Source of the DNA: Piscinibacter defluvii
GTDB taxonomy: Bacteria; Pseudomonadota; Gammaproteobacteria; Burkholderiales; Burkholderiaceae_C
Direction: 5' to 3'
Assembly: GCF_004011805.1 (NCBI RefSeq)
Contig: NZ_RCHJ01000006.1
Location: 124,001-188,000, forward strand
DNA: 64,000 bases
Of the stretch, positions 20,576-30,106 are shown one piece after another. Positions within the stretch are counted from its first letter, which is position 1, and each line of letters begins with the position of its first letter. The notes below the pieces were generated by a model. It did not search any database. It was not told the origin of the DNA and saw only the letters and a list, made by a program, of their open reading frames with translations. The translations under genes were made by a program, and so were the position numbers.

Positions 20576-21703
20576 TCAGATCGGCTGCGCGAGCGCCATC
20601 AGCGAGTCGCGCATGATCTGCGCGTGCTCGTCCTTGCTGCCGCCTTCCATCTCGATCCGGCCGAGCCGGAAGGAGTTCTCGACGACCATGCGGCAGCGCT
20701 CCCAGCGGCGCTCCTGAAAGGCCTGCAGTGCGGCCGGCACGTCGGCGCCGCGCGCCAGTTCCTCGGCCAGCACCAGCGCGTCCTCGATGCCGATGCAGGC
20801 GCCGCTGGCCAGGTGCGGCGTGGTCGCATGCACCGTGTCACCAATCAGCACGACGCGGCCGCGGAACCAGGGGCGCGGCATCAGCAGCCCTTCCAGCGGG
20901 CGGAAGACGATCTGGGCGTTTCCGTCGATCTGCGTGCGCACCTGCTGCAGCAGCGGCGCCGGGAACTCCTCGAGCAGGCCGCGCAGCAGCGGCACGAAGT
21001 CCACCGGGTCGACGCGCTCGTTGGCCGGCCGGTGCTCGGTGACGAACAGGTACATCTGCTCCTTCGAGACCGGGTTCAGGCCGGGCTTCACGCGGCCCAG
21101 CCACATCATCGCCGTCGTCACCTCCGGCGGCCGCGGCAGCACCGCGCGCCAGACGGCCTGGCCGCTGTAGTGCGGCTTCGGCGCTTCGGGGAACAGCGCC
21201 TCGCGCGTCTTCGAGTAGAGGCCGTCGGCGCCGATCACGAGGTCGTAGCGGCGCGTCTGCCCGTCGGTCAGCGTGACGTCGACACCCTCGGCGTCCTGTG
21301 CAATCGCGGTGAAGGTGCAGCCGAGCATGACGTTGGCGCCCGAGGCCCGCGTCGCGTCGGCGAGGATGCGCGCAAGCACCGGCCGCATGATCCCGCCGCC
21401 GCCGGGCACGTCGGGGCCGGCGATGCGCGGCGTCGGCAGCTCGGCGACCTGCGGGCCGTGCGGCGCGAAGAGCTTCACGCCGTCGGCCGCGTTGCCCTCG
21501 CGCAGGAAGGTCTCGAGGATGCCGAGCTGGCGGAACGCGCGCAGCGTGGCGCCGCCGAGGCTGATGCCGGCGCCGTAGTTGCGCCAGCCCGGGTCGATCT
21601 CGGCGATGTCGACCTCGGCGCCAAGCTTGCGCAGTTCGATGGCGGCGGCCATGCCGGAGAAGCCGCCGCCGATGATCAGGATGCGTGTGGCTGCGAGTGT
21701 CAT
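20576..21703 (-). CDS. FAD-dependent aromatic monooxygenase (class A)
   Basis: 375-residue flavoprotein hydroxylase. It has the dinucleotide site RILIIGGGFSGMAAAIEL, the DG motif in LVIGADGLYSKTR and the GD motif in RVVLIGDTVHATTPHLA. These place it with salicylate, 3-hydroxybenzoate and 2,6-dihydroxypyridine hydroxylases. Its start overlaps the stop of the Rieske ferredoxin gene (ATGA), so it is made with a dedicated-looking electron carrier, although class A enzymes do not normally need one. It probably hydroxylates a phenolic ring before cleavage. Confidence 0.87.
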   Translation of the reverse strand: MTLAATRILIIGGGFSGMAAAIELRKLGAEVDIAEIDPGWRNYGAGISLGGATLRAFRQLGILETFLREGNAADGVKLFAPHGPQVAELPTPRIAGPDVPGGGGIMRPVLARILADATRASGANVMLGCTFTAIAQDAEGVDVTLTDGQTRRYDLVIGADGLYSKTREALFPEAPKPHYSGQAVWRAVLPRPPEVTTAMMWLGRVKPGLNPVSKEQMYLFVTEHRPANERVDPVDFVPLLRGLLEEFPAPLLQQVRTQIDGNAQIVFRPLEGLLMPRPWFRGRVVLIGDTVHATTPHLASGACIGIEDALVLAEELARGADVPAALQAFQERRWERCRMVVENSFRLGRIEMEGGSKDEHAQIMRDSLMALAQPI

Positions 21704-22050
21704 GGGGATGTCTCCTCGTGCAGAGGCGCGGCGAGGTGGACTTCGCCGTCGTCGTGGATGCGCAATGGCACCGGCGTCAGCGACTCGCCCAGGCAGGGCC
21801 CGAGCGTGCAGCGGCCGGTATCAATCTCGAACTGTGCGCCGTGCGCGCCGCAGACGATGCGGTCGCGCGCGGCGTTCAGGAAGGCGTTCTTGCGCCACGC
21901 CATCGGCGTGCCGTGGTGCGGGCAGGCGTTGACCCAGGCGTGCAGCGCGGACCCCTGGCGCACGACCACCACCGTGTCGCGGCCGCTCGCGTGCGGATCG
22001 AAGCCGCGCGAATCGCCGTCGGGCAGGTCGTCGAGGTGGCACAGGCGCAT
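21700..22050 (-). CDS. Rieske [2Fe-2S] ferredoxin-like protein
   Basis: 116-residue small Rieske protein. The cluster ligands are visible as CPHHG (CxH) and CGAHGAQF (CxxH). It lacks any oxygenase domain, so it is an electron-transfer ferredoxin, most likely for the Rieske oxygenase encoded at 24190-25224. It lies between the VOC dioxygenase and flavin monooxygenase genes in one tight operon. No ferredoxin reductase gene is visible nearby. Confidence 0.87.
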   Translation of the reverse strand: MRLCHLDDLPDGDSRGFDPHASGRDTVVVVRQGSALHAWVNACPHHGTPMAWRKNAFLNAARDRIVCGAHGAQFEIDTGRCTLGPCLGESLTPVPLRIHDDGEVHLAAPLHEETSP

Positions 22051-22065
22051 GCTGTGTGCCCAGTC

Positions 22066-22992
22066 TCAGTGCTTGCCCCCCGGCGGCGGACCCGAAGGCG
22101 CCCACTTCTGCCGGTACTGGAACAGGAAGGCCTGCGACGCATCGGCGCCCATGCCAGTCTCGCGCGCGGTCCAGCGGTCGTCGTGCAGGTCCATGTCGGC
22201 GTCGTACTCGACGTGGCAGCCCAGCGGCGAGTTGAAGTACCAGAACCAGTTGCTGCCGTACAGGTGCCGGCCCGGGCCCCAGAAGCTCTCGTAGCCCTTC
22301 TCGACGAAGCGCGTGCCGGCGAGCAGCACCTCGGTCGGCCCGCCCATGTGGAAGGTGAAGTGCTCGCAGCCCTGCATGAACGGAGGCGTCTCGATCATGA
22401 ACAGCGTGTGGTGGTCCAGCGTGCCGGCCGGGCGCAGGAACGGGCCGACGCCGGTGAAGCGGTCGGTGCAGACGAAGCCGAGCCGCGTGTAGAAGGCCTC
22501 GGCCTTCGCGACGTCGGGCACGAAGTAGACGACGTGCGACAGCGTGCGCGGCAGCGCCGCCATGTCGGGCGTCACACCGATCGCGTTGGGCCCGCGCTGC
22601 GGCGTGGCGCCGGGCGCGTTGACGGTTTCTGCGGGCAGCGCGAGGGGCCGCCTCACCGTGACCTGGAACGCGAGCGGGAAGCCCATGTCGTCGAGGCAGC
22701 GCAGCACGCCGTCGCGGCGGGTCAGTTCGCGGTCGCGGCGCAGTTCGGCTTCGATCGCATCGAGCGTCGCGGTGTCGGCCACGCCGTAGACGGTCTCGCG
22801 CAGCAGGCTCGCGGTGCCCATCGCCGGCGGCAGCGCCGGGTCGTCCTTCGCCCGCAGGATGACTGCGGTGCCGTCGAGCGCCTCGAAGCGGCCGGCGCCG
22901 GCGTCCTTCAGCCCGTAGTCGATCAGGTAGCGGCCGCAGGCGGCGAGGTCGTCGACGCCGAAGACGAGCGCGTCGGGTCCGATGATGTTCAT
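22066..22992 (-). CDS. Two-domain VOC / extradiol-dioxygenase-like protein
   Basis: 308-residue protein with two vicinal-oxygen-chelate modules, as in type I extradiol dioxygenases. Potential metal ligands in the C-terminal half are His in LSHVVYFV, His in GCEHFTFHMGG and Glu in CHVEYDADMD. This H-H-E set is what an Fe(II) ring-cleavage enzyme needs. The start ATG overlaps the upstream hydrolase's stop (ATGA). It would cleave a catechol-type or hydroxylated ring made by the monooxygenases. A glyoxalase-like role without ring cleavage is the alternative. Confidence 0.83.
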   Translation of the reverse strand: MNIIGPDALVFGVDDLAACGRYLIDYGLKDAGAGRFEALDGTAVILRAKDDPALPPAMGTASLLRETVYGVADTATLDAIEAELRRDRELTRRDGVLRCLDDMGFPLAFQVTVRRPLALPAETVNAPGATPQRGPNAIGVTPDMAALPRTLSHVVYFVPDVAKAEAFYTRLGFVCTDRFTGVGPFLRPAGTLDHHTLFMIETPPFMQGCEHFTFHMGGPTEVLLAGTRFVEKGYESFWGPGRHLYGSNWFWYFNSPLGCHVEYDADMDLHDDRWTARETGMGADASQAFLFQYRQKWAPSGPPPGGKH

Positions 22993-24155
22993 GCTGAGGT
23001 CCTTGCTCCAAGGGTTTCTGCCACCCAGTCGGCGATGTACTGGCCGGCGTTGATGCTGTTGTCGAAGCTGGCGTGCTGCACGCCGCCTTCGCGGTCGGTG
23101 AAGATCTTCAGCTCGCGCTTCGGGCTGTTGACCAGCTGCTCGTAGGTGCGGTGCGCCCACTTCAGCGGAATCTGCGAATCGCGCTCGCCGTGCGTCACGA
23201 GGAAGGGCACGCGGATCTTCTCGACCACGCCGTCGAGGTGCACGTCCTCGGCGATGCGCATGAAGTCGTCGATGTCCTTCGCGCCCCAGACCCAGCAGAC
23301 ATGCGCCCAGTAGTGCGGCACCGGGAAGTCGCCCTCCTTCTCGAGGCGGCGCTTCTGCACGTCGCGCCAGTCGTGGTTCGCGCCCCAGGCCACGCCGCAG
23401 GCGAAGCGCGGCTCCATCGCGACGGCACGCGGGCAGTAGTAGCCGCCGAGCGAGACGCCCTCACAGCCGATGCGCCTGGCATCGACGTCGTCGCGCAACT
23501 CGAGCCAGTCGACCACGCGGCTGGCCCAGTGCTCGGCGTCGTGGCGCGCGGTGAGGCCCTGCAGGCGCAGCGCCTCGCCGGTGCCCGGCTGGTCGACGAT
23601 CAGCGACGAGACGCCGCGAGCCGCGAGCCAGGCGGGCAGGCCGACCAGGTACTTCATCTCCTTGGTCGAGTCCAGGCCGTTGAGCTGCACGAGCAGCGGC
23701 GCGCGCTGGCCGGGGCGCAGGCCGTCCGCGGGGCGGTAGAGGGCCGACAGGTGCCTGCCTTCGTACGGGATCTCGACGCGCTGCACCGGGTCGCCGAGCA
23801 GGCGCATGCCCGTCTGGAACAGCGCCAGCTCGCGCCGGTAGATGGCCATGCGGCCCGCCGAGCCGTGCGCCTGCAGCCGCTCGGCGGTGGTGAGGTAGGC
23901 CGACGCGCGCCGGTATTTCTCGCCGGCCGAGCGCAGGCGGCCGCGCGCCTCGTCCTCGGCGGCGAGTTCGCACAGCGTGTCGGCCATCGTCACCCAGGTC
24001 TCGCGAAAGGCCTGCGTGCCGGCGGCATCGGGCGCCTTCGCGGCCTCCTGCAGCGGCGCGCACATCGTCTCGATCTCGCCGATGCGCGCGCCCATCTCGA
24101 TCGCGAGGTTGACCGAGAGATTCCAGACGTAGTTGGTGGGGAAGTACTTGAACAT
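22989..24155 (-). CDS. Alpha/beta hydrolase with helical N-domain (C-C hydrolase-like)
   Basis: 388-residue alpha/beta hydrolase. A mainly helical N-terminal domain (~1-130) precedes a catalytic domain with nucleophile Ser in CEGVSLGGYY, Asp in THGERDSQIPL and His in GGVQHASFD. The layout resembles 2,6-dihydroxypseudooxynicotine hydrolase and related enzymes that cut C-C bonds next to an aromatic or ketone group. It is coupled by ATGA overlap to the VOC gene, so it may hydrolyse that enzyme's ring-fission product. Esterase activity remains possible. Confidence 0.82.
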   Translation of the reverse strand: MFKYFPTNYVWNLSVNLAIEMGARIGEIETMCAPLQEAAKAPDAAGTQAFRETWVTMADTLCELAAEDEARGRLRSAGEKYRRASAYLTTAERLQAHGSAGRMAIYRRELALFQTGMRLLGDPVQRVEIPYEGRHLSALYRPADGLRPGQRAPLLVQLNGLDSTKEMKYLVGLPAWLAARGVSSLIVDQPGTGEALRLQGLTARHDAEHWASRVVDWLELRDDVDARRIGCEGVSLGGYYCPRAVAMEPRFACGVAWGANHDWRDVQKRRLEKEGDFPVPHYWAHVCWVWGAKDIDDFMRIAEDVHLDGVVEKIRVPFLVTHGERDSQIPLKWAHRTYEQLVNSPKRELKIFTDREGGVQHASFDNSINAGQYIADWVAETLGARTSA

Positions 24156-24189
24156 GGGAGGTTCTCGATGGGGAATGGCGGGACGGCGC

Positions 24190-25224
24190 TCAGGCGTTCT
24201 CGCGCTCGATCGCGGCCTGCAGCGTGCGCCGCGCGCGCACCGCGGCGGCATCGCCGGCCAGCAGCACCGGCTTGAGGTCGAACAGCGACGCACCGGCCAT
24301 GCGCCGCGCGACGGCCTCGACGATCGGCTTGTCCTCCCGCTCGAAGGGCGCACGCAGCGCCTGCACGCTCTCGTCGGCCAGCGCCTGCGCCATCGGCCCC
24401 ATCTCACGCGGGAAGGAGATCGAATAGAAGTACAGGGTCTGTGACGGCGAGACCGGCGTGAAGCAGTGCGCCTGCTGCGAGACGATGCCCTGCTCCGGGG
24501 GCCGGCCGTGCGCCACGCCGCCGGCCCACAGCGCCATCACGGCCGGCGCACACCAGCGCACGTGCAGCCAGCGGTCGATCGGGCCTTCGGGCACCTGGAA
24601 GGCCTGGCGCAGGAAATTCGGCACCTCCCGGTCGTTGGCGATGAAGCGCTTGCACCAGACGGTGCCGCCCTCGGCTTCGCACTTCACCTCGGCACGGCGC
24701 ACCGCCTCGCTGGCGAACAGCGGGTGCATGAACTCGATGTGCGAGAGGTCGAGGATGTTGTCGATCTCGAGCTCGTACGGCGCGTCGACGACCATCGTGC
24801 CGGTGCCCACCGCCCAGTGCTCCGGGTCGTTGAAGCCGAAGTCCGGGATCAGCGTCGGGTCGGCGAGCGTCTCGTCGCCCATCCAGATCCACAGCGCGCT
24901 GTGGCGCTCGACGACCGGGTAGCGGCGCAGCTTCGCCGCAGCGGGGATGTGGCCGTTGCCGTGCGGGTTGTGCACGCAGGCGCCGGAACCGTCGAAGCGC
25001 AGGCCGTGGTACGGGCACTGCACCGCGGCGCCGCCTTCGCAGAGACGGCCCATCGACAGCGGCGCGAAGCGGTGCGGGCAGCGGTCGTGCAGCGCCTGCG
25101 GCGCGCCCTGCGGGTCGCGGAAGAAGACCAGCGGTTCGTCGAGCAACGTGCGGGCGAGCAGCTGGCCGGGCGACAGTTCGGTCGCCCAGGCGGCCACGGT
25201 CCAGGCATTGCGGAGGTAAGGCAT
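24190..25224 (-). CDS. Rieske non-heme iron oxygenase (VanA/O-demethylase type)
   Basis: 344-residue oxygenase alpha subunit. The Rieske domain ligands are CPHRFAPLS (CxH) and CPYHGLRF (CxxH). The mononuclear iron site is indicated by DNILDLSHIEFMHP, which has the Asp bridge and two His. Its length and single-component form match vanillate O-demethylase or carbazole-like oxygenases. In this operon it would demethylate or hydroxylate the starting aromatic compound, with electrons from the small Rieske protein at 21700-22050. Confidence 0.88.
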   Translation of the reverse strand: MPYLRNAWTVAAWATELSPGQLLARTLLDEPLVFFRDPQGAPQALHDRCPHRFAPLSMGRLCEGGAAVQCPYHGLRFDGSGACVHNPHGNGHIPAAAKLRRYPVVERHSALWIWMGDETLADPTLIPDFGFNDPEHWAVGTGTMVVDAPYELEIDNILDLSHIEFMHPLFASEAVRRAEVKCEAEGGTVWCKRFIANDREVPNFLRQAFQVPEGPIDRWLHVRWCAPAVMALWAGGVAHGRPPEQGIVSQQAHCFTPVSPSQTLYFYSISFPREMGPMAQALADESVQALRAPFEREDKPIVEAVARRMAGASLFDLKPVLLAGDAAAVRARRTLQAAIERENA

Positions 25225-25239
25225 GGTGTCTGTCCTCGA

Positions 25240-27657
25240 TCAGGAGCGCGCCTTCAGCGCACCGTAGAACGCGGCCGAGTCCTGGTTGGCCCGGGGCGAG
25301 CGCTTCAGCAGGAAGTGCGCGAGCGCCGGCAGCAGCACCAGCGCGCCGAGCATGTTCCAGAGGAACATGAAGGCCAGCAGCAGCCCCATGTCGGCCTGGA
25401 ACTTGATCGGGCTCGCGACCCAGGTGATCACGCCGATCGCGAGCGTCACGCCGGTCAGCATCACCACCTTGCCGGTGAACAGCAGCGCGCGGTAGTAGCT
25501 CTCCGACAGGCTGCGCCCCTCGCGCAGCTGCGCCAGCGTGACGCTCAGGATGTAGAGCGCGTAGTCGACGCCGATGCCGACGCCGAGCGCGATCACCGGC
25601 AGCGTCGCGACCTTCACGCCCATGCCGAGCATGACCATCAGCGCCTCGGCGAGCACCGAGGTCAGCATCAGCGGCAGGATCGCGACGACCACCGCGCGCC
25701 ACGAGCGGAAGGTCACGAACGCGAGCAGCGCGACCGCGGCGTAGACCAGCGCGAGCATCGTGCGCCAGGCGTCCTTCACGACGATGTTGGTCGCCGCCTC
25801 GATGCCGGCAGAACCGGCGGCGAGCAGGAACTTCGTGTCGTCGGTGTCGTTCGCGGCCGCGAAGGCCTCGACGTGATCGACCACGCGCGTCAGCGTCTCG
25901 GCCTTGTGGTCACGCAGGTAGACCGAGAGCGTCAGCAGCGAACACGCGTCGTTGTACAGGCCGCGCGGCGCGCCGGCCGTCACCGTGTTCAGCATGTCCT
26001 GGTTGGGCAGGAACTCGTACCACTTCGGGTTGCCTTCGTTCAGCCCGGCGAGCACGCGGCGGTTCAGCAGCGCGAGCGAGTTCGTGCTCTCGACACCGTC
26101 GAGCTGGCGCAGCTGCCATTCGAGCGCGTCGATCTTGTTCAGCGTCTCGACCTGCGAGCAGCGGCCCTCGGGCGTGGTGACCATCACCGCGAGCACATCG
26201 CTGGAGGCGCCGTAGGCCGCGTTGACGAAGGCGACGTCGCGGTTGTAGCGCGAGTCGGCGCGCAGCTCGGGCGCGCCGGGGTCGAGGTCGCCGATCTTCA
26301 GCTGCGTGCTCGCCGCGAAGCCGAGCGCGCCCAGCAGCCCCGCGACCACGATCGCGAGCGTCGCGTGGCGCCGCTGCGTGTAGCGGTCGAGGAAGGCCCA
26401 CAGCGGCTGCTTGCCGGCGCCGGCCGCATCGGCGGCCTCGGCGCGCAGGCTGCGCTGCGCGGCCCTGGCGCTGACACCGGTGTAGCTCAGCAGGATCGGC
26501 AGCAGGATCAGGTTGGTGAAGATCAGCACCGCGACGCCGATCGACGCCGCGATCGCCAGCTCGCGGATCACCTGGATGTCGATCACCAGCAGCACCGCGA
26601 AGCCGACCGCATCGGCGAGCAGCGCGGTCAGCCCGGCCAGGAACAGGCGCCGGAACGTGTAGCGCGCGGCGACCAGCCGGGGCAGGCCGCGGCCGATGTC
26701 CTGCATGATGCCGTTCATCTTCTGCGCGCCGTGGCTCATGCCGATCGCGAAAACGAGGAAGGGCACGAGGATCGAGTACGGGTCGAGCGCGTAGCCCAGC
26801 GCCGGCAGCAGCCCGAGCTGCCAGACCACCGCGACCAGCGACGCCGCGACGACGAGCAGCGTCGAACGCACGCAACGTGTGTAGGCGAACACCATCGCGG
26901 TGGCGATCGCGACCGCGAGCGCGAAGAAGCCGAGCACCGCGCGCACGCCGGCGATCAGGTCGCCGACGATCTTGGCGAAGCCGGTGACGTGGATGCGCAC
27001 GCCCTGCTGTTCGTACTTCGTGCGCAGCGCCTCGATGCGCTGCGCGAAGGCCGCGTAGTCGAGCGCGTGGCCGTCGGCGTCGCGCGCCAGCAGCGGCACG
27101 TAGATCACGCTCGACTTCGCGTCGAGCGCGACGAGCTGGCCGATCTCGCCCGAGCGCGCGATGTTGGCGCGCAGCTGCTCGAGGCTCTTGGGCGAACCGT
27201 CGTAGCCGTCGGGAATCACCGGGCCGCCTTCGAGCCCCTCCTCGGTGACGCCGACCCAGCGTGTCGTCGGCGTCCACAGCGACTTCATCTGGTTGCGCGC
27301 GACGCCGGGCACGAGGAAGACCTCGTCGGAGAGCTGGCGCAGCGTCTCGAGGTAGGCCGCGTCGTAGAGGCTGCCCTGCGGGTTCGCGACCGCGATGCGC
27401 ACTGCGTTGCCCAGCCCGCTCAGCTCGGCCTGGTGGGCGAGGAAGTTGCGGATGTAGCGGTGCTCGGCGGGGATCGTCTTCTCGAAGCTCGCGTTCAGCT
27501 GCAGCCGCGTCGCCTGCCAGCCGAGCAGCGCGGTGACGAGCGCGCACAGCAGCACGACGATCGCGCGGTGGTTGAACAGCGCCCGCTCGATCAGCGAGCC
27601 GGAGCGCGGGTCGAAGGCGGAGCCGCCGAGGGCGGGGGCGGCGTCGGTCGGGGCCAT
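25240..27657 (-). CDS. RND/MMPL-family transporter
   Basis: 805-residue RND-superfamily protein with two large periplasmic loops and about 12 membrane segments. Sterol-sensing/MMPL-like character is seen in LGVGIGVDYALYILS near the C-terminal half. The ATG at 27657 overlaps the YCF48 gene's stop by one base. With the YCF48-like, DUF1329 and DUF1302 genes immediately upstream it forms a four-gene module that recurs next to catabolic genes for hydrophobic compounds. It probably moves a hydrophobic substrate across the envelope. Confidence 0.87.
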   Translation of the reverse strand: MAPTDAAPALGGSAFDPRSGSLIERALFNHRAIVVLLCALVTALLGWQATRLQLNASFEKTIPAEHRYIRNFLAHQAELSGLGNAVRIAVANPQGSLYDAAYLETLRQLSDEVFLVPGVARNQMKSLWTPTTRWVGVTEEGLEGGPVIPDGYDGSPKSLEQLRANIARSGEIGQLVALDAKSSVIYVPLLARDADGHALDYAAFAQRIEALRTKYEQQGVRIHVTGFAKIVGDLIAGVRAVLGFFALAVAIATAMVFAYTRCVRSTLLVVAASLVAVVWQLGLLPALGYALDPYSILVPFLVFAIGMSHGAQKMNGIMQDIGRGLPRLVAARYTFRRLFLAGLTALLADAVGFAVLLVIDIQVIRELAIAASIGVAVLIFTNLILLPILLSYTGVSARAAQRSLRAEAADAAGAGKQPLWAFLDRYTQRRHATLAIVVAGLLGALGFAASTQLKIGDLDPGAPELRADSRYNRDVAFVNAAYGASSDVLAVMVTTPEGRCSQVETLNKIDALEWQLRQLDGVESTNSLALLNRRVLAGLNEGNPKWYEFLPNQDMLNTVTAGAPRGLYNDACSLLTLSVYLRDHKAETLTRVVDHVEAFAAANDTDDTKFLLAAGSAGIEAATNIVVKDAWRTMLALVYAAVALLAFVTFRSWRAVVVAILPLMLTSVLAEALMVMLGMGVKVATLPVIALGVGIGVDYALYILSVTLAQLREGRSLSESYYRALLFTGKVVMLTGVTLAIGVITWVASPIKFQADMGLLLAFMFLWNMLGALVLLPALAHFLLKRSPRANQDSAAFYGALKARS

Positions 27658-28721
27658 CACTTCGCAGGTCCTGGTTCGATCTCGGCGCGCTGCGCGCCTT
27701 GCACGGTCAAGGCGAGCAGCGGCGCACCGGCGCGCGGCAGCAGGCCGTTGAGCGGCGGCAGCGGCGAGGGGTTCAGCGGCACGAGGCGCTCGCCCTGCAG
27801 GGCCATCACGAAGCCGGCCTGGTTGGCGGCGAGCAGGCGGCCGTCGGCGGCCAGCGCGGTCGCGGTGATCGACGCCGGCATCGGCACGGCGACCGAGTTC
27901 CACGTCGCCCCGCCGTCGGTCGAGCGCAGCGTCGTGCCGCGCAGGCCGGCGAGCACGATGTCCTGATCGCCGAGCAGCTCGGCGCTGAAGAAGCTGCCCT
28001 TGTACGGCGTCTCGACGCGGCGGAAGCTGCGCCCGGCGTCGCTCGACAGCAGCACCAGGCCCTGCTCGCCGGCCAGGAGCAGCGTCTGCCCGCGCTGGCG
28101 CGCCGCGTAGAGGTGCAGGCCCTTCGGGTTCGGCAGGCGCGGCATCCACGACTGCCAGCTCGTGCCGCCGTCCTCGCTCGCGAGCGCGAGGCCGTAGGCG
28201 CCGACGACGAGCAGCCGCGGCCCGCCGAGCAGCAGCAGGTCCAGCAGCGGCTTGTCCGGCCCGTCGGCGACGAGCCGCTCGGCCTCCTGCACGGCCCGCG
28301 CATCGCCGCCGGCGCGGGCGGCGTCGAGAACGAGCTGGGCAGCCTGACGGCCGTCGAGCCGGCGGGTCCAGCGTTCGCCGCCGTCCTCGCTCGCGAGCAC
28401 GGTGCCGCCGTGGCCCACCGCCCAGCCCTGTCTCGCATCGGCAAAGCGCACGGCCGTCAGCGTGACGCTGATGGGCACGCTCGCCTGCCGCCACGCTCGC
28501 CCGCCGTCGTCCGACAGCGCGACGATGCCGCGCTCGCCGACCGCCACGATGCGCTCGCCGGCCAGGGCCGCGCCGACCAGCACCGCACGCTCCGGCGCCC
28601 GCACGGCGACCGCCGCGCGCTCCAGCGCCGCGCCGACGGGTGCCGCGCCGCACAGCGCGGGCAGCGCCGCCAGCACGCACGGCAGGAGCCGGCGCAGCGC
28701 GAGGGTGGACAGCAGCCGCAT
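27657..28721 (-). CDS. YCF48/BNR-repeat periplasmic protein
   Basis: 354-residue predicted secreted beta-propeller. A signal peptide (to about residue 26, ALCGAAP) is followed by repeats with Asp-box motifs such as LSDDGGRAW, ASEDGGERW and ASEDGGTSW, typical of YCF48/HCF136-like proteins. It starts 18 nt after the DUF1329 gene's stop and overlaps the RND gene. Homologous genes accompany RND pumps in catabolic clusters and may act as a periplasmic partner. The exact role is unknown. Confidence 0.83.
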   Translation of the reverse strand: MRLLSTLALRRLLPCVLAALPALCGAAPVGAALERAAVAVRAPERAVLVGAALAGERIVAVGERGIVALSDDGGRAWRQASVPISVTLTAVRFADARQGWAVGHGGTVLASEDGGERWTRRLDGRQAAQLVLDAARAGGDARAVQEAERLVADGPDKPLLDLLLLGGPRLLVVGAYGLALASEDGGTSWQSWMPRLPNPKGLHLYAARQRGQTLLLAGEQGLVLLSSDAGRSFRRVETPYKGSFFSAELLGDQDIVLAGLRGTTLRSTDGGATWNSVAVPMPASITATALAADGRLLAANQAGFVMALQGERLVPLNPSPLPPLNGLLPRAGAPLLALTVQGAQRAEIEPGPAK

Positions 28722-28738
28722 CGCCGTCTGCTCCTTCT

Positions 28739-30091
28739 TCAGCGCACGCCTTCGCCGGCAAGCGCGTCGGGCGAGAACACGCCGTCGTCGAAACGCGGCT
28801 TCAGCGGGTACTGCGAGGCCTTCGCGTTGTAGAGGTTGCCGATGAAGCCCTGGCCCGAGATCAGGTCGTTGAAGCCGAACGAGCCGATCGGGTTGCCCGG
28901 CAGGTCGGGCGCGACGAAGGTCTGCGCCCACAGCGTCTTCCACAGCTGGCCCTTGGCGTCCCAGCGGTCGCCGAGCACGCAGATCCAGGTGTCCTCGTCG
29001 CAGTAGTAGCGGCTCTTGGGCGCCTGATGGCGCTGGCCCTGGCGCAGGTTCGCCTCGACCACCCACACGCGGTGCAGTTCCCAGCGCATGTGGTCGGGGT
29101 TGAAGTGGTTCTTCGCGATGACCTCGGCGTCGGTCTTGGGCTGCAGGAAGCGGTTCGCGTTGTAGGGGATGAACATCTCCTGCTTGCCGACCAGCTTCCA
29201 GTCGAAGCGGTCGAGCCGGCCGGTCCAGACCTCGATCTCGTCGAAGCTCATCACGCCGGCGGCCGCCGGCGTCGGCGTGTCGCAGCACGGATTGGGCAGC
29301 TTGCGCACGCGCCGCTGGCCGGTCAGGTAGACCCAGCCCTGGCTCTTGCTGCCGTCCAGGTTCTCGCGGCCGAGCACGGCCTCGCCCGCGCGGATCGGCG
29401 GGCCGGCGTTGACGAGCCGGATCAGCCAGAAGTCGTTGCTCTTCGCGAAGGCCTCGGGGCTGCCGCCCTCGAAGTAGTACGGCATCTGCTGCTCGGCGCG
29501 GCCGTCGGTCGTCAGCACGGCCTTGCCGTCGGCGGTCAGCTGGTACTGGTTGATGTTGAACTCCCACGACGTCCCGCGCCAGCGCAGCAGGTGGTTCCAG
29601 ATCACCTCCGCGCCGGTCTTCGCGATCGGGAACGGGATGCCGCCGTAGGCGCCCTCGACCACGTCGCCGTTGAGCTTCGCGCGGGTCGCGTTCTTCAGCG
29701 TGTTGTCGTAGACCCACTGCGGCGCGGCCGCGGTGCGATGGGTCTTGTAGACGTCGATGCGGTAGCTGTCGGGGTACTTCTTCAGCAGCGCCTTCTGCCC
29801 GTCGCTGAGCTTGTCGGCGTACTGGTCGGCGTTCTTCGCGTTGATCGAGAACAGCGGCTTCTCGTCCTTGAACGGATCGCCGCGCCGGCCGCCCGGCTTG
29901 TCGCCGGCGATCGGCGTGGTGTGGCCGCCGGTCCACGCGGGAATGCTGCCGTCCTTGTTGCCGGCCTTCTCGGCGCCGAAGGGCGTCAGCTCGGTCTTCA
30001 GCTTCGCGGCCTCCTCGGCCGACACGGCGGCGAGCGCGGGCCCGAAGGCCAGCGCGATGCACGCGGCCAGGGTGATGCGGGTGAGCGTCAT
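28739..30091 (-). CDS. DUF1329 outer-membrane-associated protein
   Basis: 450-residue secreted protein. The signal peptide ends at FGPALA (residue ~21), and the DUF1329 pattern follows, including WTGGHTTPI, GKAVLTTDGRAEQQM and the terminal WKTLWAQTFVAPDLPG region. DUF1329 proteins are LolB/LppX-fold relatives thought to carry lipophilic compounds and are almost always next to DUF1302 genes, as here. It likely ferries the hydrophobic substrate between outer membrane and RND protein. Confidence 0.87.
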   Translation of the reverse strand: MTLTRITLAACIALAFGPALAAVSAEEAAKLKTELTPFGAEKAGNKDGSIPAWTGGHTTPIAGDKPGGRRGDPFKDEKPLFSINAKNADQYADKLSDGQKALLKKYPDSYRIDVYKTHRTAAAPQWVYDNTLKNATRAKLNGDVVEGAYGGIPFPIAKTGAEVIWNHLLRWRGTSWEFNINQYQLTADGKAVLTTDGRAEQQMPYYFEGGSPEAFAKSNDFWLIRLVNAGPPIRAGEAVLGRENLDGSKSQGWVYLTGQRRVRKLPNPCCDTPTPAAAGVMSFDEIEVWTGRLDRFDWKLVGKQEMFIPYNANRFLQPKTDAEVIAKNHFNPDHMRWELHRVWVVEANLRQGQRHQAPKSRYYCDEDTWICVLGDRWDAKGQLWKTLWAQTFVAPDLPGNPIGSFGFNDLISGQGFIGNLYNAKASQYPLKPRFDDGVFSPDALAGEGVR

Positions 30092-30106
30092 GCGGGGCTC
30101 CTGTGA

